DNA from: Pseudoips prasinana
Lineage: Eukaryota; Arthropoda; Insecta; Lepidoptera; Nolidae
Length of the DNA: 64,000 bases
Direction of reading: 5' to 3'
Assembly: GCA_951640165.1 (NCBI GenBank)
Contig: OX621246.1
Location: 9,573,001 to 9,637,000 of the forward strand
Each line of letters starts with the position of its first letter. Position 1 is the first letter of the stretch. The translations under genes were made by a program, and so were the position numbers. The notes below the pieces were generated by a model. The model was not told the DNA's origin and did not search any database. It saw only the letters and a program-made list of their open reading frames with translations. Positions 8,988 to 19,782 of the stretch are shown here, one piece after another.

Positions 8988-10424
8988 GCAATTAACGGGC
9001 CTGTTAGCTAGTTTTATCCTTTCCTATTAATTTTACATGTACTTTTGACAACTGTAATTATTTAAGAGTTATTAATTACTTTACCACTACTACTACTTTA
9101 GAGATAGTACTTTTTGTAGTTTTCTAGATAACTTTCCAGACGTTCTAAATTAGTACCGAACTCGTGATGCGTAAACTCGAGCCGTACTTAGCCGGTTTCC
9201 TTTATAAGTGGTTTAATTTCTCTCTTCTAGTCTCTGACATTGTATTAGAACGTTTCATGATTTAAAAGCCGCTTCATTTTTAACCTCGTTAGGATTGCCT
9301 AATAAAATTGCGTCGCAGGCGTTTTAATGTAAACCGGAAATCATATTTGTATCAAGGTCACTTTATTGCTAAGGTTACGACGGATTCAAGTAATTATTCA
9401 AAAAGAAATGTTACGAAAGTGACATCAAAGCATTTATTACTTTTATTTTACAAAGAGATTGTGTCATACGAACCCGGAATTACAAAAAGGACATCATAAA
9501 ACCGACATAAAGTTATAAAAACAACGCAGACACTCGACCTCAATAAAACACAAAAACAAGTTATTAAAATTTCGCAAGAACCTAAAATAATTAAAGAGCA
9601 AAGAACATGAAATGATTTTCGTTCCAACCAACATTATGCAAATGATGTACCCTCAGACGTATAACTAAGGGTAAGTTAGTACACTTAAATAATAATTACC
9701 CTGGGCTATGTCGGGATACAAATCATGTAGTAAAGGCTAAGGGCTGCCGGTTTAACATAGGTTTATTATTATTAATGCCCAAGGAAACCGACGATCGCTT
9801 GGGATCGGTACAACGGACGGATACTCGTATTAGAGCTAGTAAGATATCAGACAACACGTTACGGCATCTCGCTAAGGATATTAAACTAAATTAATGTTGT
9901 AACGAGGGATTGGAACTAAGCCTGCCTCAAGGAATTTTGGAAATAAGTCAGGCCTGAGCTTTGTGAATGGGCTGGAAGACGCAATATTTTTATGGAACCA
10001 TACTTTCATATGAACATTCATCGCCGGTTTTCCCTTCTTAGTGTTATGAATCTTCAAGCCATTTCTTAGGCCTCAACGATGTTTTATAGGAAAGATGTCA
10101 GTGCAGCGCCTGATATATCGCCCACCGTACTAGCCATTCTATAGTATTCTGGTTATGGGACGTACAAAGTACATTTATTTGCATATAACGCAGACCTTTG
10201 TACACACCATTTCGCTACGCAGTGGGCTAATCTCCGTTGAGATTGATCAGCTGAAATTCGACCAGGAGCATTGTTATTATTTGTTTTGTAAGGATTTCCC
10301 AGTATAATGTAATCCTTCCAGATCCTAGTTTATACAATATTAAACTTTATATCAAGTAGCATAAAGTTCTTTGAAATGCTCGTAATGAATTTTTAACTGA
10401 TATAAAAAATTACGATGATATAAA

Positions 10425-10515
10425 TACAAGACGCCCCCACTGCTGGGCAAAGGCCTCTCCCAAAGATCCGTCGGTTTTACGCGCTCTGCCCTGCCTACTG
10501 CCACTTCAGCTTGGC
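10425..10515 (-). mobile_element. RTE-type LINE 3' coding end fragment
   Basis: On the minus strand the segment reads TTGGGAGAGGCCTTTGCCCA then GCAGTGGGGGC, which encodes LGEAFAQQWG, the usual C-terminus of RTE elements in Lepidoptera. It is short and has no (ATG)n tail. Confidence 0.6.
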
Positions 10516-12857
10516 AAATCTTCATGTCAGCCGAATTACGCTTATTGCTGAACATACACCTATCACAAAGATCTCCACAATTCCCGGCCTTTCGCTACCC
10601 ATACTTTATGCACAACCAATGAAACAGATTATCATCACAATTTTATAAAATAAAGTTAGTATATCGTAGACCCTACCGTGCCTTTACAGAATATTTATGA
10701 ACGCCCGTGATTTCATCAGAGACTAATCAATTCCAACAAAAATTCACTTAACTCAATTTCCTATAAAGTGAAAAACAGCACTTAATAAGTTACACGAGAT
10801 AACAATTCACTACAATACACGGAATTGGATCACTTTTGAGCCGACCAAACCCTTCTGTTTATCCAATTAATCGCGATGAGTTTTAACTAGACAATGAATT
10901 TCATTTGGATCTTAAAAGTTCTCCGTGTAATCTCACCACTTGAACCTATATAGAATAAAGCCTTCTCTTTCACACTTTCTAAACTGATGAAGCTTAAGCT
11001 TCCAATCTGGGAGAAATAATGTCAGCCTTGTAACTTAATCAAATTTTGTTCAGTTTGGCCGTGAGGCGAGCCGGAATTTCATTTAGCGAATTAACATTTC
11101 ACTATTTGAAATTTTACGAGTCTGTTATAAGATTTCCGCGGGTGTAATTCCAATTCAATTCGCGAGTAGGAATTAGTCAGGCGTTTCGATTACGCTGAGA
11201 ACTTTACTTAAATTAATTTTTTATGGAGTGTTTATAGAATAAAATTATTTTTTCTAGGTTGTAAATGTACGAAAATGAGCCTAGGGCGTGTAAAGATTAA
11301 AGACAGTATTTTGTTTTGTAGTGTTACTCATCATTGGTTCAAACCGATCTACGGATGTATTTTAAGCAACAAAAAACAGTTCCATCTACATTGGTATTGT
11401 TCTTATACATATATCCAAGTAAACGGCCTTACGAGTGGTTAGATCTTGTATTATCCATAGTGGAGCCACTAGGCCCCACTAGGTCTCTCAGAGACTTTCT
11501 ACTAGGTCTTTTGGAGACCAAGTTGAAAATACATCGTCATTTGAAAAGATGAAGAAGTACTTACGTATCTATCACAATAAAGAACAGTTCTTTTTACTCG
11601 TACCATTAGTTTATCATCCATAGAGTGGTACTACCTGGTTTTCTAATTAACAGAATAAGAGAAAAAAACTAATATATATCCTAGTAAAGAACTACTCGCT
11701 TCACTCATCTCAGAAGTTTATCTCCTATAGAGCGGTGTCAAACATTTACTATCTAGTTTTTCGGACGTATTATATGTCGGAATTATTTACCAATACGAGT
11801 TCTAGCGAGATTTACCGCCGAAAAATGACTTTAAATCACCAAAGTAACAATTTCAACATTTTTTTATAGGTACGTGCTTCAGATGTCAGTGTCAGTGACA
11901 AGTTATGACTAGACTATTATTATTGAACGTTTCCTAAAAAGACCCAAATTTTATATGTTACTTTCCTTATTTCACTATGTATGTTCTATCAGTTCGGAAA
12001 CGTGTATATAGATAACTGAAAATGTTCTTAGAGAAAACCCACGCGTTTCTGATAAAATCAAGAATAGGAAAAGTAGTAGCGAACCTTAAGTGCTTACTAA
12101 CACGATAACGCAAATTTCTTCGTACAAAAAAGAAAAAAACATATATTCTCCGTAGCTATAGTGCTTAAGGAACTTTTGCCTAGCGGTCGATGTCAAGAAC
12201 TTGGGTATCCTAACTTCTTGTGAAAACTGCTTGATCGAGTCAGACTCAACTAATGGCGTCGCTTTGTTTAGAACTGCTAGTTTCTGCTAGTTTGTTGTTG
12301 TTGTTAAGTAAATAAATATATTGGAAGATTTATTGCTTGTATTCAAAATGGCTTCGGTGTTTGTCCAACTTCGGTGATTTGGAGAGGCATGATAAATATT
12401 TGTTGGGAGTTGCGTTTGCTCTTTTTAGGAAAAAAATGTTTATTAAATGGTTTATTTAATTGCTGAAGGAAAATAAATCATAATCGTAGTTGAGTAAAGT
12501 TGACGCGACGTCATGTCGGTGTGTGACACTTTGCACGTGACAGTGTCTTTATTACTTCAGCAGTAAGGGTAGTTTTCATAGTGCAATTGTATTCACTGAC
12601 GTACTTGTAAAATCTGGCTTAGATACGGAGTATTTCCTAAGTCGGGTAAATGCTTAAATGTGCTAATGATATGGAGATGCCATGCTAAGAATTGAATTTG
12701 TATAAATATAAATTACTAGATCTGAACGCTAGAGTTATTGTTATAGATAACAATAAAATATTATAATGATATAGTCTAAGGTTATATTTTCATTTCCCGT
12801 GAATATTTTTCGCCATATTTCGTTTCCTAAATTAATTAGGCAGGACAATTCATAATA

Positions 12858-13060
12858 CTATTTTGGCAGCAGCTCGTATCTGATGGCGATTCGTTTTCTG
12901 GTGGAGTCGTAGTTTTATTCTACCAAACCATTTCCGGTAGCTAATCATATCTGACGGGGGCACAGTTTCAACCTAACCTAAAATACTTTTCTAGTAGCAA
13001 GTCATTTCAAACGGGCCACAGTTCTAATTTACCCTAAACTACTATTCTGGTAGCATTCTT
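12858..13060. repeat. Diverged tandem repeat, about 70-bp period, three units
   Basis: Three related stretches carry CTATTTTGGCAGCAGC, CATTTCCGGTAGC and CTATTCTGGTAGC, each with nearby ATCTGACGG or ACGGGCCACAGTT and CTAACCTA or TACCCTA. They look like an old short-period tandem repeat. No frame is conserved. Confidence 0.4.
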
Positions 13061-14340
13061 ATACATTTTAAGACAATTAAAATTAGTGGTTTTGATAATT
13101 ACGTTAAGGTGAAACGATAAAAATGCGAAAAATCTAGTAAACAATATTTAATTATACTTGAAGAGTTAGAGCAAAAAGATCAGCCAAATTAAATTATATC
13201 AAATAACTTTAGGCGAGCCAAAAGCAACTCTTTTAATCATCTCATGCAGTTGGTGAATGAGCTCTTAAATTATGGTCGCTATTTAGGTTGTAACGAGAGA
13301 AGCTATTTGTTGAAGTGGCTTGACGAATAGAATTTACTATGTGATGCATATGTATGATGTTTATTCTGTAAACAAGATTCCACCGTGTTTCGGAGGGCAC
13401 GTTAAGCTGTCGGTTGCAGTCATGAGATGATTAATAATAATAAGGTTAAGATATATAATATAATAGATACTATATATCTTTGAATTTTTATTCTTTTGAT
13501 ATATATGCGAACGAAATCTGATTGCTAAACGCTCGAAACACCCAGCCGAACACCCGCTAGTCCGCACGCCCGCGGTCCACTGTGACCGAACACTGAAATA
13601 GCACATTTCCATCTCGCGTACTAAACTAAACTAAAACATGACTAAGTTCCGATAGCGTTTCCACGAGTATCAAAGATTCCAAATTTGTAACCGAACTTTG
13701 GATGCAACTCAAATGACTGTTTTCAACTCAAATCTGATCTGAAGTATAAAGACTGCAACTGAAACGTAACAGTTTAATTAAGTTCTTCCTGATATTAGAT
13801 CTAGAAATATGTTTTGTCAGTAGAAGAGCAATTCATCCCTTTTACTATAGTAATCGAGGCAAAAGAAGTATGCAAAGATCGTGACAAATGGAAATCCGTT
13901 GTCTCTGCCTACCCCTCTGGGAAACAGGCGTGAGTCTATGTATGTACTATTCACATCGTCTGTTCATTATATAGATGTATTCTCCGTTTTAAATCCACTT
14001 TGCTACTATTGCCATTTTGCAAATGGATATTAATCTGTTAACAATAATTATTTGCAGCTATAAGTACACCTACAGTTGTCCCCGATTGGCGTAGTACTTC
14101 CACCTTACAGAACTTATTTATTTAATACAAACGATTGAATCAAATTTATGTGAAATATTATTTTCATATGTTTATGTATTTTCTCATGAAACAATTAGTA
14201 AAAACTACAACAAATAACAACAATGTTCTATGCATGATGCATAACCAACCTAACACCACTTTTTCCCCTTTTTTTTCGCCCTGTATTCAAGTCCGTAGAT
14301 ACAAGAAATGTTTTGATCTAACTCTTTAATATCTTTTCAG

Positions 14341-14535
14341 CTGATAAAGCGCCTCCCGGCTTCCCGAACATCGCGCCGCCACCCACAACTATGGTGGTTG
14401 AAGTGGGGCACACTGCAACACTGCCCTGCCAAGCCACTGGTAATCCCTCGCCGAAGATCCGGTGGTTATGGAACTCCTTGCCTCTGGACGTCGCCAGTAA
14501 CCCCAGATACGCGCTGCTGAATGACAAGATGCATG
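14341..14535 (+). CDS. Lar: Internal exon encoding an Ig domain, probably the second Ig domain of receptor tyrosine phosphatase Lar
   Basis: The 195-base exon follows a clean acceptor (TCTTTAATATCTTTTCAG) and ends at ATGCATG before GTAAGT; both flanking introns are phase 1, as usual for Ig-domain exons. It encodes PPGFPNI, then VVEVGHTATLPCQATGNPSP with the first Ig cysteine, KIRWLW with the core tryptophan, and NPRYALLNDKMHG. The order GFP, VEVGHT, C-x-A-x-GNP-x-P, W, NPRY is the pattern of Ig2 in insect LAR-type receptor phosphatases, cell-surface proteins of axon guidance and synapse formation. The second cysteine would lie in the next exon, which I did not find. Other Ig-superfamily receptors are possible but fit less well. 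No other exon of the gene is recognised, so flanking introns are long. Confidence 0.75.
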
Positions 14536-14830
14536 GTAAGTACTGTTTTGAAATATTTTAAAATATATGATTTTTTAGGTGACGTAATGTTCTATTGAAT
14601 TGTTGGTCAGCAGTGAAACAATCATCCGTAAGAGTTACATTAACATTATCTTACTCACACTACAGCAAATATGTCGAGCTCTGTCCTGGTCACACCTAGG
14701 ACATATTTATGAAATATATGCAAGGGCTAATCCTATATTGACTAGATTTTCGCTGTTAGCATAGATCACTGACTTCCATTCTTCTTTCTAACGTGACTAT
14801 TTAAAGCATATAATAATATTGATTGAATTA

Positions 14831-14889
14831 GTCAATCAATATACAGGTAAAATCGAAAGAAGATCGATTTTACCCGTATATTGATAGAC
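14831..14889. repeat. Inverted repeat, 26-bp arms
   Basis: The left arm GTCAATCAATATACAGGTAA plus AATCGA pairs with GTCTATCAATATACGGGTAA plus AATCGA on the other strand, with two mismatches and a loop of about 6 bases. It lies about 300 bases after the donor of the Ig exon, so it would be transcribed within the intron. Confidence 0.7.
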
Positions 14890-15545
14890 TATTTTGAACA
14901 AACAATGGTCAATGTCCCGTCTCTATGAAATACATATTACTTGCCGATATTATAACTTTCTACAGGTCTAAGAGTTTCCGAAATCAGCTAAGTAATTTTT
15001 GAGTTCATTCATTACAAACAAACATTTAAAATACAAATCGTTCTCTTTATAATATTAGTTCAGATATGGATAATAGGTGATCAAAAAATCTTCTCATGCG
15101 ATACGAAACCAATAAAAAGACGTCATTAGAATGTGATACGATGTGATTGTGATGGATGAACAGATTCCATTTTAGATAACACAAATTGAAGATTTATTCT
15201 TCAAACTGTCACATTGCAAGTCATACGGTGGCAATTTGAATGTTGTTCAATTAGGGGGGAATAGTACCTACGACAATATCTCCAAAAATAATGTCTTTAC
15301 AACAGTAATTCCTGTAGTAACTTCAAATCAACTATCTTTACCGAGAACCTTACGTTATTAAACTTGTTAAAATTCTCCTCTGATTATATTAATATTTATT
15401 ATTATATTAGGAAGCATTAACGTAAAGCACCACTTCATAAAGATCCCTAAAAAAACATGCGGGGCAGTTTGGGGAATGCCGATATAAGTGAAAACTATTT
15501 AAATTATCTTTAGTATAATAGTTATGGACCGATAATCTTGTGCGG

Positions 15546-15660
15546 GTCGCTGGAAACTGCTGGATGCGAATAGCGCAAGACCGGCAATTGTGGAGATCTG
15601 TGGGTGAGGCTTTTGTCCAGCAGTGGACGTCTTTCGGCTGATATGATGATGGTGATGATG
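15546..15660 (+). pseudogene. RTE-type LINE, last 30 codons and (ATG)n tail
   Basis: An in-frame reading gives VAGNCWMRIAQDRQLWRSV, GEAFVQQWTSFG and stop, the conserved C-terminus of RTE retrotransposons. It is followed by ATATGATGATGGTGATGATG, the RTE tail. The rest of the element is missing, as in most 5'-truncated LINE copies. It serves as the local reference for fragments at 5840, 10425, 31104 and 40075. Confidence 0.85.
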
Positions 15661-16388
15661 ATACTAGTTATACATATAGCTCATGAGAAGCATGACGTAG
15701 CGATGACGCGAGTTTCACGCTTTTTGTTCACCCAAAAGTATACCTACATACATATATTCGTCGTTCGTATTGGATAGCCGTTCCATCGGATTATGGAAGT
15801 GTGGGAAAAGAGAGTGCACCCGGGTCTACACATACTCTTCTGGTGCTATAATGTATCCTTCGTACCTGGCTAGTCTGTTGAGTTTGTCGTAGGCGAAATC
15901 TTCCGGGAGCACTATTATTAATGTAAAAAAAGGAATCATCTACCACTTAAAACAAACTGTAATTGCACACTTTAACGTAGAATGTAAGTTCTTTTAAGAA
16001 TATCGTACAACCATGTCTAAATCGTTTCATTTTAGTACACCCTAGTGCCATTTTCTAGGTCTGAATTTGTTTTCTCACATTATTGGAAACGAAAAGGACT
16101 TTCATTTGAAAGAGCTTTCCAACTCATAGCGGGCTATGGCAACAATGGGAAACATTTACGAGATGCGGCCCGATTGGACATGCAAATTTGCTACTTTCAT
16201 TGTATAGTCAAATTTACATCAATGGAAATATTTTTATTGGAAAATAGTCCTTGTCGTTGAAAGTTTAAGGTTCCCCACTGTCACTACTAAAGTGATGCTG
16301 ACTGTATGTACAACGCAACTCTTATACGGAACTTGGGTTACATATACGCGTTTGGATTCTCGCGGACATTTTCTCTTTATAACGTGTA

Positions 16389-16591
16389 CTAGCTTCGGCC
16401 TGCGGTTTTACCCGAGTTAAACTTTATAAATAATATGCCTATGTGCTATTTGGATATATATATCCGAAGAAATATAAGCTCTATTACTAAAAGTTTCGTC
16501 AAAATCCGTTATATAGCTTTTGCGTGAATGAGTAACAAACATACATACATCGTGAGTATCACAAACTTACGCATTTATAAAAATAGTAGGA
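16389..16591 (-). mobile_element. Short non-autonomous Helitron-like element
   Basis: On the minus strand it opens TCCTACTATTTTTATAAATG preceded by A, and closes AAAACCGCAGGCCGAAGCTAG followed by T. A 5' TC, a 3' CTAG, insertion between A and T, and a GC-rich stretch just before the end fit Helitrons. The interior shows the usual GTTTGTTACTCATTCACGC part. Similar copies lie at 33787, 39752, 41412, 47086, 59951 and 60185. Confidence 0.55.
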
Positions 16592-17561
16592 TAAGTTTGA
16601 AGTCAATATCTGTGTTTTGTTTGCCTTGTAGCTCCTAAACATACTGACCGATTCCAATGCAAATTAAGTCATCTGAAGTTAGACTAATCATTATTATTTT
16701 CATAAATCGGCTTTTTCATGCACTGTTATGTATGAGTCGGAGATTTTTTGCCAGTAATCTAAGAGGATATTTTTAGTGTTTAAAAAGATAACCACTCTAG
16801 GGAAATGAAACTGTGTCCGGGTGTTCTATTCTCCATATTTCTTTTAAGTCATACCTAGTTGGTCAAAGTCAAAGGTAAGCATATTAGCAACACGGTCTTT
16901 CTAAAAATGAGTGACCAAGGGGGTTTATTTTCTGAAAGTCTCTGTGCTTCGGAGAGAAGATGTCGGTCCCGGTTGTAGTTACAAAACAACATTCGTAAAG
17001 TCATGTCACTCACAGGCCTACTGGGCGCCTTGGACTTCTTTGATACTTGGGTAAGCACTGTCCATTCAAATAAATTAAGGTTATTGATTGGAACAAAATA
17101 TATTTTAAGAATGAATTCCACTCACCAAAAAATAGAGGCAAGTAATTTGACTAAATTGGATTTCGTAGAGTGCCAGCAATTAATTTATTCCTAATGGTAT
17201 TTTATTGATTGACGTTACCTATAACTTGATAACAATGAGGAAAAACATACTTTATAGATGTCTGTGAATGATAATATATCGTATTGGAACATATTTCTTA
17301 TCAGTAATACCCAATTTTGTCATTATAAGTTTTAAGGAAATACTAATACAATTAAAAACTAAAACTAACCTAACCTAATCGTTAGAAAACTCCTGACCCC
17401 AATTATAATTACATTACTCTGGAAAAGAGCTGATACTCTTAAACTGCCAGACCGATATTAAGCAAACATTGCTAAGAACTACCGCAAGGAAACTGGCTTT
17501 CAAATTATAAAAAACCGCATCGAAATCGATCCATCCCTTTAAGAGCTACAATGCTACAGAC

Positions 17562-17620
17562 AGACACACACACACACACACGTACAGACATCGACGTCAA
17601 ATTTATAACACCCACACACA
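17562..17620. repeat. CA microsatellite (two short tracts)
   Basis: A run of about ten CA units at 17563-17582 is followed by a shorter CACACACA tract near 17612. No gene is associated. Confidence 0.8.
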
Positions 17621-17792
17621 CATAAAAAGAGTTTTGTGTCGAGGGTTAAAAAATGAATAAAATATGACAATTTAGAAAACACGTTGAAAAGGGTTATTAA
17701 ACCAAAAACGACCCTTCCTACAATATAGCTCACCTGTAAAATGGTCAATATTATTTTGAACTAAAGTATATAATTTTATCTGTGTATCTTAA

Positions 17793-18022
17793 TATCCTGG
17801 GACATTATTCACGCACGGCCATCTGATCCTAACTAAGCAGAGCTTGTACTATGGAAATCAGATAACTACTAGTGATATATGCTATTTGTAAATACATACT
17901 TATACAGATAATCACACCCAGACTGAGGACAAACAGACATACATGTTCATGCACATAAATATCTGTCCTGGGTGGGAATCGAACCCACGACCTGCGGCGC
18001 CACCACGCCAAAATGCCCGTCG
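17793..18022 (-). mobile_element. tRNA-derived SINE, near full length
   Basis: Read on the minus strand it begins GACGGGCATTTTGGCGTGGT with the A box, has the B box GGGTTCGATTCCCACCC, then TGTGCATGAACATGTATGTC, the TATAAGTATGTATTTACAA body, CTGCTTAGTT, and the end GATGGCCGTGCGTGAATAAT plus GTCCCAGGATATT. The promoter boxes show a Pol III origin. Confidence 0.85.
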
Positions 18023-18498
18023 ATTCGTATCTTAGAATGTTAACCGCCAACAATTTCTCCGTCTGATTGTGGTATTGTCACTTCCATATAGATAGACTCA
18101 TCTCTATACGGTTAAGTTACTAATTTAGCCCGTCAATTAAGTGACACAAAGAAACCTTTCAATGAGAAAGCACCTGAAACTACGTAAATTCCATTTACTG
18201 AGAAACGTACGCCGAAACTTATCCAACTCCAGCATTGTTTACCACCATATTAAGGCTTATCTATTATTCTAACCTTATCTTGGCAAAGTTTGTTTTTGTG
18301 AACATTACCCTCCGATAACTGGCAAACAATAACACTGATATTGGAATTATTGTTATGGCTGAATCCGGTGCATATTAATTATATTAATGACTTTAGATAG
18401 CTACTATGTACGTACGTAGATACATTTACAAGTTCTCTACCTTTGTAACAAGTGCCTGAAATATTCATACTAACAGAGATGATGAAGAGAAAATAATA

Positions 18499-18526
18499 GG
18501 TCTTTACCTATGAAATTGCCGTTTTG
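18499..18526. repeat. Mariner terminal inverted repeat, left
   Basis: It reads GGTCTTTACCTATGAAATTG followed by CCGTTTTG, directly after the TA target. It lies downstream of the transposase stop codon. Confidence 0.95.
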
Positions 18527-18573
18527 TATGAAAAAATTTAAACGAATTTTTTTCATGAATTTTTTTATTTGTA

Positions 18574-19593
18574 TTAATCGAAGTAATCACCCATGCAATC
18601 AATGCATCTTTGCCATCGCAGTGGCAGTTTATTGATGCCCTTCTTAAAGAAATCAGCTGGACGGGAGGCAACAAATTCTTCAAAGGCATTTTGTACTGCC
18701 TCTCGGGTATTGAATTTTTTTCCCGCCAAGAAGTTATCCAAATTCTGGAAAAAGTAGTAGTCTGTAAGCGCAAGGTCTGGTGAGTAGGGCGGATGACGGA
18801 GAGCTTCCAACCCCAGTTCTTGCAACTTGGAGACCGTCTGCTGTGCAGTATGAGGTCGCGCGTTGTCGTGCAGGAGCAGCGGAGACGAGCGATTGACCAA
18901 TGCTGGTTGGAGATGCGCCAGCTTCTCCATCATTGTGCTCAGTTCTTCACAGTACACATCTGCAGTAATGCTCACCCCGTTTGGTAAGAAGCTGTGATGA
19001 ATCACACCGGCGCTAGACCACCAAACAGTGACCATCACTTTTCTAGGGGTAAGTTTTCGTTTAGGGCATTGTTTAGGTGCTGAACCAGGATCCAACCAAC
19101 TTGCTGAGCGCTTGCGGTTATCAAACAGAATCCATTTTTCATCGCAGGTAACAATGCGGTTCAAAATTCCTTCATTTGTGTGTCTGTTGAGCAGTGCAAG
19201 GCACGTCTCGACGCGTACTTCGCGCTGGCGATCATTGAGTTCGTGGGGCACCCATTTGTCAAGCTTTTTTACCTTGCCAATTTGACGCAAATGGACCAAT
19301 ATTGTTTTGACGCTAACGTCGAAAGCTGCTGCTAATTCAGCCGTAGATTGTGTATCATCAGCTTCCACAACCGCCTTTAATTCGTCATTGTCGACCAAAG
19401 TCTTCGGACGACCGCGAGGTTCATTTTTCAGGTCGAAATTTCCAGAACGGAAGCGAGCAAACCAATAACAGGTGGTGCGTTGGTTTGTAGTGTTAGCTCC
19501 GTAAACGTCGTTGATGTTGCGTGCCGCTTGTGCCGCGTTGCTGCCACGACGGTACTCATATTCCATAATTACTCGAATTTTTAACGTATCCAT
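18574..19593 (-). CDS. Mariner transposase, 339 residues, DD34D
   Basis: The protein catalyses cut-and-paste transposition at TA. The N-terminal half carries two helix-turn-helix DNA-binding regions (around residues 5-50, with RRGSNAAQAARNIN, and 70-110, with STAELAAAFDVSV). The WVPHEL linker motif follows near 120. The catalytic acids are the D of TCDEKW (about 150), the D of HDNARPHTA (about 242) and the D of LTDYYFF after YSPDLA (about 277), with exactly 34 residues between the last two. I chose the ATG at 19593 (MDTLKIRV); the frame is open 13 codons further up but without ATG. Length and motifs are normal for the family, and no lesion is visible. Subfamily assignment would need a tree. 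Confidence 0.95.
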   Translation of the reverse strand: MDTLKIRVIMEYEYRRGSNAAQAARNINDVYGANTTNQRTTCYWFARFRSGNFDLKNEPRGRPKTLVDNDELKAVVEADDTQSTAELAAAFDVSVKTILVHLRQIGKVKKLDKWVPHELNDRQREVRVETCLALLNRHTNEGILNRIVTCDEKWILFDNRKRSASWLDPGSAPKQCPKRKLTPRKVMVTVWWSSAGVIHHSFLPNGVSITADVYCEELSTMMEKLAHLQPALVNRSSPLLLHDNARPHTAQQTVSKLQELGLEALRHPPYSPDLALTDYYFFQNLDNFLAGKKFNTREAVQNAFEEFVASRPADFFKKGINKLPLRWQRCIDCMGDYFD

Positions 19594-19752
19594 GATGACG
19601 AAAAATATTGAAATGCGATGAAAATGTAACACTAATCAATAAAGAAATGACTACTTTTGGAAAAAAGAATCCATGTTTTTAAAATAAAATTAATTTGAAA
19701 TTAGAATTCTTAGCCAAACAAAAATTATTTTGATTTGAAATGGCCAGTACTG

Positions 19753-19780
19753 CAGAACGGCAATTTCATAGGTAAAGACC
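19753..19780. repeat. Mariner terminal inverted repeat, right
   Basis: The reverse complement reads GGTCTTTACCTATGAAATTG then CCGTTCTG, next to TA at 19781-19782. It lies on the promoter side of the transposase gene. Confidence 0.95.
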
Positions 19781-19782
19781 TA

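Larger units (their letters stand above)
8177..14340. other. No gene recognised; probable intron or intergenic DNA with small repeats
   Basis: No exon, RNA gene or large element is supported here. The pieces that can be named are a palindrome at 8877-8987, an RTE end at 10425-10515 and a diverged tandem repeat at 12858-13060. If the exon at 14341 belongs to Lar, this stretch is probably part of the intron upstream of it. Confidence 0.5.
18499..19780 (-). mobile_element. Mariner transposon, apparently complete
   Basis: The element is 1282 bp and flanked by TA on both sides (18497-18498 and 19781-19782), the mariner target duplication. The 28-bp terminal inverted repeats start GGTCTTTACCTATGAAATTG and differ at only one or two positions. 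The single gene fills most of the length with no stop or frameshift, the catalytic triad is present, and the size is normal. All this points to a young and possibly active copy. Confidence 0.95.

Noticed and set aside
14318..14527. 69-codon minus frame over the Ig exon
   Set aside because: Antisense shadow; the plus strand has splice sites and a recognisable Ig domain.
17941..18010. tRNA gene, judged from the B-box sequence
   Set aside because: The A and B boxes belong to a SINE; no cloverleaf with anticodon and acceptor stem can be formed. The same applies to the boxes at 2850, 21750, 37390, 44545, 60425 and 62515.
18793..19285. Plus-strand frames inside the mariner
   Set aside because: Antisense shadows of the transposase gene.
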